This document shows positions 35,357-43,783 of a stretch of 64,000 nucleotides of DNA, one piece after another (position 1 is the first letter of the stretch; every line of letters starts with the position of its first letter). A program made the position numbers and the translations under genes. Below the pieces are notes generated by a model. That model had not been told where the DNA came from and did no database searches. It saw only the letters and a list, made by a program, of their open reading frames with translations. Source of the DNA: Pedobacter steynii (GTDB taxonomy: Bacteria; Bacteroidota; Bacteroidia; Sphingobacteriales; Sphingobacteriaceae); assembly GCF_001721645.1 (NCBI RefSeq), contig NZ_CP017141.1, positions 3,472,001 through 3,536,000 of the forward strand. Reading direction: 5' to 3'.

Positions 35357-35443
35357 CCAACCCCGGAGTCTGTACGGAGGATCCCCGAAGCATTTCAGGT
35401 TACAAAAAACGTTTAATATAGGCTTGCTTAGACCTAATTTTCC

Positions 35444-35451
35444 TACTTTTG
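35444..35451 (+). promoter_or_regulatory. -7 box of the glycerophosphodiesterase gene
   Basis: TACTTTTG ending 3 nt before the ATG at 35455. A TTG lies 17 nt upstream. A leaderless mRNA is implied. Confidence 0.42.
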
Positions 35452-35454
35452 AAC

Positions 35455-36375
35455 ATGAAACAATTTAATCTGCTTCTGGCAGGCTTTCTTTTGCTTGCCT
35501 CATCTTGTACTGCACAAACAAAAAACTACATTTCTTTTGGGAGCGTTCAGGAACTAAGAGACTTTTTGAACAGAAAGACACCAGGATATCCGCTGATCAG
35601 CGCACATAGAGGCGGGCCTATGAAAGGTTTTCCTGAAAACTGTATTGCAACTTTTGAAAATGCGACAAGCTATCAACCCGTAGTTATTGAGTTTGACGTG
35701 ACATTGAGTAAAGACTCTGTGTTGGTGATCATGCATGATGATAAACTGGATAGAACCAGTAACGGAACTGGATTTATCCGGGACTATACTTATGCGGAGT
35801 TACAGAAACTCCACTTAAAAGACAATTTCGGAACATTAACGTCCTATAAGATCCCTACTTTAACTGAGGTGCTGAAATGGGGGAAAGGAAAAGTGTTGTT
35901 TACCATTGATGTAAAAAGGGGAGTTCCTTTTTCGAAAATCATTGAACAAGTCCGCAAAACGCAATCTGAATCCAATTCTATCGTCATTACCTATAATGAT
36001 AACCAGGCCGTAGAAGTGCATAAGCTGGCCCCTGATCTGATGATTTCTGTTTCAGCAAAATATAGTAATGATTTAGAAAGGCTAAAATCTAAAGGTGTTC
36101 CATACGACAGGATGGTTGCATTTGTCGGAACTGGTGGGTTCGATCAAAAAGGCTTTTGGGCATTGCATCAGAGGGAAATCTCCTGTATTATGGGAACAAT
36201 GGGTAACCTGGATCGGCGGGCGATGACCAGGAAAAACATAAAATACTATTACATGTACGCAAATAGTGGTGCAGATATGATTTCCACGGATAACCTAATC
36301 ATGGCCGGTAAGGAATTGAATCAATATAGAAAAGATAAAAAGATCAGTTCTGTACACGTTAAAAAAATAAAATAA
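35455..36375 (+). CDS. Glycerophosphodiester phosphodiesterase family lipoprotein
   Basis: The ~306-residue lipoprotein has signal/lipobox LLASSC. GDPD-family TIM barrel motifs: ISAHRGG (catalytic His), PENCIATFE, EFDVTLSKDSVLVIMHDDKLDRT in two parts, and a late KYYYMYANSGADMISTDN. It hydrolyses glycerophosphodiesters to an alcohol and glycerol-3-phosphate in the periplasm or at the outer membrane. ATG 35455 is chosen over an upstream TTG. The next gene (gldA-like) starts 1 bp after its stop, so both are probably co-transcribed. Confidence 0.9.
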   Translation: MKQFNLLLAGFLLLASSCTAQTKNYISFGSVQELRDFLNRKTPGYPLISAHRGGPMKGFPENCIATFENATSYQPVVIEFDVTLSKDSVLVIMHDDKLDRTSNGTGFIRDYTYAELQKLHLKDNFGTLTSYKIPTLTEVLKWGKGKVLFTIDVKRGVPFSKIIEQVRKTQSESNSIVITYNDNQAVEVHKLAPDLMISVSAKYSNDLERLKSKGVPYDRMVAFVGTGGFDQKGFWALHQREISCIMGTMGNLDRRAMTRKNIKYYYMYANSGADMISTDNLIMAGKELNQYRKDKKISSVHVKKIK

Positions 36376-36376
36376 A

Positions 36377-37084
36377 TTGAGCATTCAGGTAAGCACATTG
36401 GCCAAACATTACGGTCAGCAGAAAGCAGTAGATGGAATTAGCTTTGAAGCTAAACCAGGGAAAATTCTTGGCTTTTTAGGTCCGAATGGTGCGGGGAAAT
36501 CTACCACCATGAGGATGCTGACGGGCTACCTGAAACCCACATCAGGCAGCGCAGAGATTTGTGGTTTTGATACCCGGAAAGATAGTCTTGAAGTCAGGCG
36601 TGTGATGGGCTACCTGCCGGAAAATACACCGCTATATGCAGATATGTATGTGCAGGAGTTTTTATTATTCGTAGCCAATACTTATCAATTGAAAGATGCG
36701 GCACTGCGTGTAAAAGAAACTATAGAAACAGTAGGCCTCTCTCCGGAACAACATAAAAAGATTTCCATGTTATCTAAAGGGTACCGACAGAGAGTTGGGC
36801 TGGCCCAGGCAATTATCCATAATCCGCAGGTATTGATTCTTGATGAGCCAACCTCAGGACTGGATCCAAATCAACTGACCGACATCAGGGAATTGATCAA
36901 ACAGCTTGGGAAAGACAAGACGGTAATCCTTTCCACGCATATCATGCAGGAAGTAGAAGCGATCTGCGATGAAGTGGTCATCATCAACAACGGTAAAATT
37001 GTAGCCAATGCTACAATAACTGATCTTAAAAGAGAACACCAAATGACTTCTTTAGAGGATATTTTCAGGAAATTGACCTCCTGA
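36377..37084 (+). CDS. gldA: GldA-like ABC transporter ATP-binding protein
   Basis: The 235-residue ATPase has Walker A GFLGPNGAGKSTT (about 32-44), signature LSKGYRQRVGLAQAI, Walker B LILDEPTSGLDP and STHIMQE. It resembles GldA of the gliding motility GldAFG transporter and sits near gldF and gldG. It is shorter than the ~300-residue Flavobacterium GldA, lacking its C-terminal extension. The start is a TTG at 36377 (MSIQVSTLAKHYG fits the family start). Whether it supports gliding or another export function is not shown. Confidence 0.85.
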   Translation: MSIQVSTLAKHYGQQKAVDGISFEAKPGKILGFLGPNGAGKSTTMRMLTGYLKPTSGSAEICGFDTRKDSLEVRRVMGYLPENTPLYADMYVQEFLLFVANTYQLKDAALRVKETIETVGLSPEQHKKISMLSKGYRQRVGLAQAIIHNPQVLILDEPTSGLDPNQLTDIRELIKQLGKDKTVILSTHIMQEVEAICDEVVIINNGKIVANATITDLKREHQMTSLEDIFRKLTS

Positions 37085-37176
37085 TTAATTTTTTTTCATG
37101 AGTTTGTAACGATTGGCCAAGTTTTTGCATCTAAGGGTTGATTTTATATCAGTAATATAAATTTAAATTTAAACAC

Positions 37177-37698
37177 ATGAAAAAATTATTTTTACTAACA
37201 GCAATCGTAGGTATTTTCGCATTCACTAACGCTAGTGCACAAAAAGATGCTGCAATGAATGGCCCTAAGTTAGGTATAGGTGCTGATTTCGCGTTTCCAA
37301 TGGGTGACTTTGGTGATATTTCCAAATTTGGTGTTGGAGGATCGTTATTGTACCAACATCCAGTTGCTCCAAATTTGAACTTAACAGCAAGTGCTGGTTA
37401 TTTGAGCTTCAAATATAAGGACATCATTGGAGGTGGAAATTCTGGTTTTGTTCCTGTGAAAGTAGGTGCGAGATATTTTGTAGCTGAAAACTTTTATTTG
37501 AACGGAGAACTAGGTGCTTCATTTGGAACAGGAGATTTTAACGATGGAACTGCTTTCGTTTACTCACCTGGTATCGGTGTTGAGTTTCCTGTAGCTGACA
37601 AATCTTCTATTGACTTAGGTGCTCGTTATGAAGGATGGTCTAATAATGGAACACTTTCATTCATTGGTCTAAGAGCTGCATTTAACTTCGGTTTGTAG
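37177..37698 (+). CDS. Outer membrane beta-barrel protein (paralog 1)
   Basis: The 173-residue porin-like small barrel has a signal peptide ending NASAQ. It shows alternating strands (GADFAFPMGDFGDISKFGVG, then KVGARYFVAENFYLNGELG) and a terminal Phe-rich strand (RAAFNFGL), typical of eight-stranded barrels recognised by BamA. It is closely related to the next gene (shared FAFPMG, LLYQHP, GARYF and GVEFPV). An imperfect terminator follows. Confidence 0.82.
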   Translation: MKKLFLLTAIVGIFAFTNASAQKDAAMNGPKLGIGADFAFPMGDFGDISKFGVGGSLLYQHPVAPNLNLTASAGYLSFKYKDIIGGGNSGFVPVKVGARYFVAENFYLNGELGASFGTGDFNDGTAFVYSPGIGVEFPVADKSSIDLGARYEGWSNNGTLSFIGLRAAFNFGL

Positions 37699-37743
37699 AA
37701 CTTAATCTATTAAAACTTACAGATCCTGCTAAAGGATCTCTTC

Positions 37744-37779
37744 AAAGCTTTCCTGTTTACAGGAAGGCTTTCTTGTTTT
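37744..37779 (+). terminator. Terminator after beta-barrel gene 1
   Basis: 12-bp stem with one G-T pair (AAAGCTTTCCTG with CAGGAAGGCTTT), 4-nt loop, followed by CTTGTTTTG. Confidence 0.7.
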
Positions 37780-37836
37780 GTTTTGCTGAAAATCGAATTT
37801 TATTCTATAATATCGCCATAAATTAAAATACTGAAT

Positions 37837-38367
37837 TTGAAAAAGCGATTATTGCTGGCAACAATTGCCGCATTTTTTACAGTTAAGACGAGTATGGCTC
37901 AAACCGGTGATCCAGCAATGGAAGGATCTAAATTCGGACTTGGTGCTGATTTTGCCTTTCCTATGGGAGCTTTTAAAGACCAGACAAATTATGGAGTTGG
38001 AGCTTCCCTTTTATACCAGCATCCCATTGCCAAAAACCTAAACATTACCGGAAATGTCGGCTACCTGGAATTACAGGGAAAGAAGACGATTATAAATCTT
38101 AAATATACGGAAGGATTCATACCAGTAAAGGCCGGTGCCAGGTACTTTCTTGCAGAAAATATCTACGGAGGAGCTGAACTTGGGGTCTCCATTTCCACAG
38201 CCAGTGGTAATGGTAGCGGAACTTCATTTATTTATGTCCCTTCTGCAGGAGTGGAATTTCCGGTATCGGATACGGGATCTGTCGATGTGGGTATCCGTTA
38301 TGAAAGCTGGACCAGAAGTAGCAATACCCGTTCTTTTATTGGTATCAGAGCAGGATATAATTTTTAA
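37837..38367 (+). CDS. Outer membrane beta-barrel protein (paralog 2)
   Basis: This 176-residue protein is a tandem paralog of the preceding gene, with the same barrel motifs (GLGADFAFPMGAF, KAGARYFLAENIYGGAELG, RAGYNF end). The signal peptide ends SMAQ. The start is TTG at 37837: it gives MKKRLLLATIAAFF, matching paralog 1, and no ATG precedes the mature domain. Function beyond outer-membrane location is unknown. It intervenes between gldA-like and gldF. Confidence 0.8.
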   Translation: MKKRLLLATIAAFFTVKTSMAQTGDPAMEGSKFGLGADFAFPMGAFKDQTNYGVGASLLYQHPIAKNLNITGNVGYLELQGKKTIINLKYTEGFIPVKAGARYFLAENIYGGAELGVSISTASGNGSGTSFIYVPSAGVEFPVSDTGSVDVGIRYESWTRSSNTRSFIGIRAGYNF

Positions 38368-38399
38368 TTTTCTAACTTCGGCATCGTTAATTAAAATGC

Positions 38400-39128
38400 A
38401 TGTACGCCGTATTTAAAAGGGAATTGTTTAGCTTGTTGAACTCGCTGATGGCTTATATTACCATCGGGGTTTTTCTATTGGCCTGTGGGTTGTTGTTGTG
38501 GTTTTTTCCAGATACTTCGATCCTGGAATATGGGTATGCTGAGCTCAGCAGCTTTTTTAACCTAGCCCCCTTTTTGTTTCTGTTCCTTATCCCCGCCATC
38601 ACCATGCGCTCTTTTGCAGAAGAAAGAAGGGAGGGGACCTATATTTTACTTGCAACCAGACCGCTTACCGACTGGCAGATTATAATGGCCAAATACCTGG
38701 CCTGTTTTGTACTGGTACTCTTCGCCTTGATTCCTACTTTGATCTATTGTTATTCCGTATCAAAACTGGCTTTACCAGCAGGTAATATTGATACCGGAGC
38801 TATTATCGGCTCATATATAGGTTTGTTGTTGCTCAGTGCTGCATTCCTTGCGGTAGGTATCTTTGCCTCTTCAATCACAAAAAATCAGGTCGTCGCATTC
38901 GCCCTGGCAGTATTCGTTTGTTTTATTGCCTACAGCGGATTTGATGCCATGAGCCAGATTTTTGGCTTTCGTGCAATCGAAAATATACTGCTGAATTTAA
39001 GTGTAAATGAACATTATCAATCTATGGGCAGAGGAGTTCTGGATACCAGGGATCTGATTTATTTCCTCACTTTCGTGTTGGCGTTCCTGGGCTTGACTAA
39101 ACTGGTGATAGGAGGTCGTAAATGGTAA
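38400..39128 (+). CDS. gldF: GldF-like ABC transporter permease
   Basis: This 242-residue ABC-2 type permease has six membrane segments (about 15-35, 55-75, 100-125, 135-160, 165-185, 218-236) and the conserved AEERREGTYILLATRPL loop near residues 73-90. It pairs with GldG and the GldA-like ATPase. It overlaps gldG by 7 bp, indicating coupled translation. Confidence 0.9.
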   Translation: MYAVFKRELFSLLNSLMAYITIGVFLLACGLLLWFFPDTSILEYGYAELSSFFNLAPFLFLFLIPAITMRSFAEERREGTYILLATRPLTDWQIIMAKYLACFVLVLFALIPTLIYCYSVSKLALPAGNIDTGAIIGSYIGLLLLSAAFLAVGIFASSITKNQVVAFALAVFVCFIAYSGFDAMSQIFGFRAIENILLNLSVNEHYQSMGRGVLDTRDLIYFLTFVLAFLGLTKLVIGGRKW

Positions 39129-40798
39129 GCAACAGACGAAAATTGTTCCACATACTGGCCTTCACCGGAGGTTTAATTCTGCTGAATATTCTGGCTCAAT
39201 TCGCCTATACCAGGATTGATTTTACAAAAGAAAAGCGGTTTACTTTAACCCCTAAATCAAAAGCAATTCTCGGAAAAATCAATACGCCGCTTACCATTAC
39301 TGTATTTCTTGAAGGTGACCTGCCAGCTCCTTTTAAACGTTTGAAAAATGCAACCAGAGATTTGCTGGCGGATTATAAAGCCTATGCAGGGAAGGAAATA
39401 AAAGTGGTGTTCAAAGACCCACTTTCAGGACTTTCTATCGAAGAACAGGATACGGTGATCAATAATTTATACCAATCCGGCATTGAACCCACAACGATAA
39501 ACATAAAAAATGATGCTGGTTTTGCACAAAAGATGGTCTTTCCTATGGCCATGCTGGAAACAGAAAGCCAGCAGCTTCCCCTGAAGTTGCTGCAGAACCT
39601 CAATGCTAGCGGAAGTTATGAAGAGAACATCAATAACTCCATTCAGAACCTCGAATACCTGTTTACAGCTGCCATACAGAAAGTACTTAGTAATGATCAT
39701 CCCAGGATTGGTTTTACAGAGGGGAACGGGGAATTGTCAGACCTTTCCTTAAATGATGCGATCAACAGCCTTTCCGAAAGTTATGAAGTAGGAAGGGTAA
39801 ACCTGAATACCATAGATGCTTCGGGCCTGGATAAATTGAAATTGTTAATCATCGCAAAGCCACAACAAGCGTTTACCGAAGCAGAAAAATACAAGATTAA
39901 CTATTTTGTAATGAAGGGGGGAAGGGTGGTCTGGGCGATAGATCAGGTAAGTGCAGACCTGGATAGTTTAAAAGGTTCCGGAGAACAGTTGGCCTTCAAT
40001 AAGAAATTGAATATAGATGACCTGTTGTTTATGTATGGTGCCCGGGTGAATTATAACCTGATTGCAGATGCAAACTGTGTGGAAATTCCTTTAAGTATGG
40101 GACAACAGGGACAGATAGAATTGGCACCATGGGTTTATTATCCATTAATGATGCCGGATACGGCGCATAACCTGGTCAGAAATATTGATGCGATCAGAAG
40201 CGAATTTGCGTCTACAGTAGACACTATAGGAGTGAAAGGATTGAAAAAAACAGTCATTTTGCACTCTTCACCATTTAACAAGATCTTTAATACCCCTAAA
40301 TTACTCTCTCTGCAAATGGTAGCTGAACAGCCTGATCCGAGAGATTATGCGAGCATTCCACAGACATTAGGGATACTGATTGAAGGAACTTTTCCTTCTG
40401 TTTTCCTGAATCGTGCCGTTCCGGAAGGAGTCACGGGGAATTATAACGTACCTGCACAGAGTAAAAACACAAAAATGATCGTTATTGGTGATGGCGATGT
40501 CTTCAAAAATCAATTGAGCAGTAAGGATGGCTCAGCATTTCCGTTAGGCTTTGACCGGTACACCCAAAAAAACTACGGAAATAAGGCATTGTTGTTAAAC
40601 ATCGCCGATTATCTGTCAAATGAAGATAATTTAATCGCTTTACGTAATAAGGAGGTTAAGATCAGGTTATTGGATAAGGCAGGTTTGCGCACAGAAAAGC
40701 TGCAATGGCAAATAATCAATATGGCTTTGCCTTTATTTTTGTTAATATCGTTCGCAATTTTTCAACATTATTACCGCAAGCATAAGTATACAAGGTAA
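39122..40798 (+). CDS. gldG: GldG-like gliding-motility ABC transporter protein
   Basis: The 558-residue membrane-anchored protein has an N-terminal membrane segment (LAFTGGLILLNILAQFAY, about 12-29). A large extracytoplasmic GldG/IFT52-like domain follows (RFTLTPKSKAIL, VFLEGDLPAPFKRLK, GFTEGNGELSDLSL), then a C-terminal membrane segment (ALPLFLLISFAIFQHYYRKH). GldA/F/G form an ABC transporter needed for gliding in Flavobacterium; non-gliding relatives also carry it. dnaN follows 34 bp later, a conserved order. Confidence 0.92.
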   Translation: MVSNRRKLFHILAFTGGLILLNILAQFAYTRIDFTKEKRFTLTPKSKAILGKINTPLTITVFLEGDLPAPFKRLKNATRDLLADYKAYAGKEIKVVFKDPLSGLSIEEQDTVINNLYQSGIEPTTINIKNDAGFAQKMVFPMAMLETESQQLPLKLLQNLNASGSYEENINNSIQNLEYLFTAAIQKVLSNDHPRIGFTEGNGELSDLSLNDAINSLSESYEVGRVNLNTIDASGLDKLKLLIIAKPQQAFTEAEKYKINYFVMKGGRVVWAIDQVSADLDSLKGSGEQLAFNKKLNIDDLLFMYGARVNYNLIADANCVEIPLSMGQQGQIELAPWVYYPLMMPDTAHNLVRNIDAIRSEFASTVDTIGVKGLKKTVILHSSPFNKIFNTPKLLSLQMVAEQPDPRDYASIPQTLGILIEGTFPSVFLNRAVPEGVTGNYNVPAQSKNTKMIVIGDGDVFKNQLSSKDGSAFPLGFDRYTQKNYGNKALLLNIADYLSNEDNLIALRNKEVKIRLLDKAGLRTEKLQWQIINMALPLFLLISFAIFQHYYRKHKYTR

Positions 40799-40832
40799 TT
40801 TTTATATTTTTGAGAACTGACAAGATCATACT

Positions 40833-41957
40833 ATGAGATTTATTGTATCCACATCAACGTTATTAAAACATTTGCAAACAGTAAACGGTGCGTCAAGCAG
40901 TAGTACTGTATTGCCAATATTGGAAAATTTCCTTTTTGAAATTAAAGACGGAAGTTTAACCATATCTGCCACTGATTTACAAACCAGCATGACGACCTCT
41001 TTACCGGTGGAGTCTAAAGAAGGCGGAAAAGTAGCTGTGCCGGCAAAAATACTTTTAGACACTTTGAAAACGCTGCCAGATCAGCCGATCTCTTTCAATA
41101 TTGACGACAATACCTTCTCTATTGAAATCAGTGCTGGTGATGGAAAGTATAAGTTGAGTGGAGAAAATGGTGATGATTTTCCTAAAATCCCTACCGTAGA
41201 AAATGCTTCTTCTGTAAACCTGCCTGCTTCGGTATTAACAGAAGCAATTACCAAAACTATTTTCGCAGTAAGTAGTGATGAGCTGCGTCCGGCAATGACC
41301 GGAGTATATTGTCAGCTGTCTGAGCAACACATTACCTTTGTCGCTACTGATGCACATAAACTGGTAAGATATAGAAGAATGGATAGTAAAGGAGATAAAT
41401 CTTCTTCTTTCATCCTTCCAAAAAAAGCATTAACCCTATTGAAAGCTGCACTTCCTTCAACAGAAGTAAATGTTTCTGTGGATTATAATGCAACGAGTGC
41501 TTTCTTTAAATTTGAAAATATCAACCTGGTTTGTCGTTTAATTGACGAACGTTATCCTGATTATGAAGCCGTAATTCCTGCCAACAATCCGAATAAACTG
41601 GTTATTGATCGTGCATTGTTTCTGAATACTTTGCGTAGGGTGGTTATTTTTGCTAATAAAACAACACATCAGGTACGTTTAAAAATCAATGGCAGTGAAT
41701 TGAATATTTCTTCTGAGGATCTGGATTTTGCCAATGAAGCTCATGAGCGCTTAAGCTGTCAGTATGAAGGTGAAGATCTGGAAATTGGATTCAATGCCCG
41801 TTTCTTAATCGAGATGCTGAGCAATTTAAGTGGAGAAGAAGTGACACTGGAACTTTCTACTCCTAATCGTGCAGGATTGCTGATTCCACAAACAAATGAC
41901 GAAAATGAAGATGTGCTGATGTTGGTGATGCCTGTAATGCTAAACAACTATAACTAA
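40833..41957 (+). CDS. dnaN: DNA polymerase III subunit beta (sliding clamp)
   Basis: This 374-residue sliding clamp has three beta-clamp domains. Markers include MRFIVSTSTLLKHLQTVNG, VPAKILLDTLKTLP, KYKLSGENGDDFPKIP, ATDAHKLVRY, and a typical clamp end (VLMLVMPVMLNNYN). It tethers polymerase III to DNA. No replication origin or DnaA-box cluster was recognised nearby. A strong terminator follows. Confidence 0.97.
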   Translation: MRFIVSTSTLLKHLQTVNGASSSSTVLPILENFLFEIKDGSLTISATDLQTSMTTSLPVESKEGGKVAVPAKILLDTLKTLPDQPISFNIDDNTFSIEISAGDGKYKLSGENGDDFPKIPTVENASSVNLPASVLTEAITKTIFAVSSDELRPAMTGVYCQLSEQHITFVATDAHKLVRYRRMDSKGDKSSSFILPKKALTLLKAALPSTEVNVSVDYNATSAFFKFENINLVCRLIDERYPDYEAVIPANNPNKLVIDRALFLNTLRRVVIFANKTTHQVRLKINGSELNISSEDLDFANEAHERLSCQYEGEDLEIGFNARFLIEMLSNLSGEEVTLELSTPNRAGLLIPQTNDENEDVLMLVMPVMLNNYN

Positions 41958-41979
41958 ATTCAAAGTTAAATATATTGGA

Positions 41980-42010
41980 AAGGCCTGGTTTTTAACCAGG
42001 CCTTCTTTTT
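41980..42010 (+). terminator. Terminator after dnaN
   Basis: Perfect 11-bp stem (AAGGCCTGGTT with AACCAGGCCTT), 3-nt loop, then CTTTTT. Confidence 0.93.
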
Positions 42011-42135
42011 GTAAAATGTTTTATGCTGAGCAGAAGCCCTGAAATTGATCAGCTAATTAATTTTACGTTACTAAATCAAAAATAGCATGGTTATTGCCAT
42101 GATATTCTTAATTTTGGGACTTAATTTATACAAAC

Positions 42136-42795
42136 TTGGAAATTTTCTCACAACTGGTAGATTTTATATTACACACCGATAAAGCTTTAGTGAAGCTGGT
42201 AAGTGATTATAAAACATGGACTTATCTTATTCTTTTCTTAATTATTTTTGCTGAAACCGGTTTCGTGGTTACCCCGTTCTTGCCTGGTGACTCTATGTTA
42301 TTTGCCGTTGGGGCATTGATTGCAAAAGGAGGCACTGGTTTAGATATCTGGATCATGTTCCTGCTTTTGAGCGTTGCGGCCATATTGGGAAATAGTCTCA
42401 ATTATCGGCTCGGAAGCTTCTTCGGCGTAAAAGTCTTTAAAGAAGGGAATAAAATTTTAAAATTGGAATATTACAATAAATCGCATGAATTCTTTGAGAA
42501 GCATGGTGGAAAAGCAATTATGTTTAGCCGTTTCCTTCCGATTTTCAGAACGATTGCACCTTTTGTTGCCGGAGTGGCAAAAATGCCTTTTGGAAGGTTT
42601 ACCTATTACAATGTGGTAGGTGGTCTTGGCTGGATTGGTAGTTTGTTGTTTGCAGGTTTCTTACTGGGACAAATTCCGGTAGTCAGAGATAACTTCTCTA
42701 TTGTAATCCTTACGATTGCAGTAGTTACGTTTGCTCCGGTTATCTATGCTGCAATAAAGAGTAGAATTAAAACTAAGGATATCGTAGAGAACTAA
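42136..42795 (+). CDS. DedA family membrane protein
   Basis: The 219-residue inner-membrane protein of the DedA/SNARE-associated family shows ETGFVVTPFLPGDSMLF (re-entrant loop region, about 42-58), then FEKHGGKAIMFSRFLPIFRTIAPFVAG and GRFTYYNVVGG. Members influence lipid flipping and membrane homeostasis. The start appears to be TTG at 42136, giving MEIFSQLVDFIL; the first downstream ATG would delete the core. A TAATTTTG -7-like box lies at 42109-42116. The stop codon overlaps the convergent gene by 4 bp. Confidence 0.9.
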   Translation: MEIFSQLVDFILHTDKALVKLVSDYKTWTYLILFLIIFAETGFVVTPFLPGDSMLFAVGALIAKGGTGLDIWIMFLLLSVAAILGNSLNYRLGSFFGVKVFKEGNKILKLEYYNKSHEFFEKHGGKAIMFSRFLPIFRTIAPFVAGVAKMPFGRFTYYNVVGGLGWIGSLLFAGFLLGQIPVVRDNFSIVILTIAVVTFAPVIYAAIKSRIKTKDIVEN

Positions 42796-43748
42796 GGCTC
42801 CCGACCGATAATCTGTCCTTTATCATAAAGCTTTTGGTCTTCCTTAGCCCTTTTCAGGTCTGAGGAAGACCTTTTTTTATGGACCAGGTTACGCAATTCC
42901 GGCTGTCCGGCATCAACCCAGGCAGAATACCAGTAGGAGCCTGTGGCCAGGATTGCAGCACGCATTTGCCTTTCTACCATATGGTTCATTTTCTCATGAT
43001 AGGCACGGGAGTAGTTTAATGAGTATTGTCGCATTACCTGCTGGTATCTTTTCGAGAAGCTGTATTTTCTATAGGAAGGCAGGCTGGAACTCAGCGATGC
43101 CTCCAGCGTCAATACACTATCTGATAGCTGATGACTGTGACTGATGATTGCCCAGGCTTTTTGTAAGGGATCCTCGATATATATCGCTTTTCCGACTCTG
43201 TAATTATACTTTTTGGCAAATAGTTCTGGTAAACGGCTCTCCCAGAAAGCGTGTATGCCATGTTGATTGCTCAGCTGTCCGTTGTGATTTTGTGTGGCAT
43301 GGAGCGGAACATGGGCATCAGCAACATAATGCCCCAGGTAAGCCGAGTAAACGAGTATTTTTAAAGAATCCCTGTCCTTAAAAGCATTGATGAGTTGGTA
43401 ATAAGATTTTTGGATCTGCCAGGGAAGTGTTCCGTTGCTGCTCAACTTTGCAGCACCATACTTCTTTAAGGCATCGTTATATTTTCTGGGGATGCTATCG
43501 ATATTTGTTTCATAGACTTCTACGTCGAGATAATGTCTCGGGGCTTCAGCGGAGTCTGCATAGCGACGTTTGTCGGCGTCTACGGCATGATCACTAAGGT
43601 ATTTGATGTTTGCCTTGTAAAAAGTATTGACGCCGTTATGGAGCGTAAAAACGGCCAGGTAATTGATCCGTTTATGGGCATAAAACCCCCAGGAGCAAAA
43701 AAAGAGAACACCGCCACATAGCATTACAGAGATAAATACCTGCTTCAT
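42792..43748 (-). CDS. Zinc-dependent phospholipase C/S1-P1 nuclease-like protein
   Basis: The 318-residue protein has an N-terminal signal or anchor (about 5-20) followed by WGFYAHKRINYLAV. The zinc-site pattern is HYVADAHVPLHATQNHNGQ with HGIHAFWESRLPE. It matches the zinc-dependent phospholipase C family, which share a fold with P1 nuclease. It is likely periplasmic; lipid or nucleic acid substrate is undetermined. It ends convergently inside the last codons of the DedA gene. Confidence 0.87.
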   Translation of the reverse strand: MKQVFISVMLCGGVLFFCSWGFYAHKRINYLAVFTLHNGVNTFYKANIKYLSDHAVDADKRRYADSAEAPRHYLDVEVYETNIDSIPRKYNDALKKYGAAKLSSNGTLPWQIQKSYYQLINAFKDRDSLKILVYSAYLGHYVADAHVPLHATQNHNGQLSNQHGIHAFWESRLPELFAKKYNYRVGKAIYIEDPLQKAWAIISHSHQLSDSVLTLEASLSSSLPSYRKYSFSKRYQQVMRQYSLNYSRAYHEKMNHMVERQMRAAILATGSYWYSAWVDAGQPELRNLVHKKRSSSDLKRAKEDQKLYDKGQIIGREP

Positions 43749-43783
43749 CTCTGTAAAACTATATAAACGAACCTATTGAGTGG

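Noticed and set aside
35163..35393. Minus-strand ORF of 76 codons
   Set aside because: It is read through the tandem and inverted repeats; low-complexity translation and no start context.
37145..37158. TTATATCAGTAATA upstream of the first beta-barrel gene resembling the 35120 motif
   Set aside because: Only 14 bp shared, lacks the GTAAAC half, and the sequence is AT-rich, so chance is likely.
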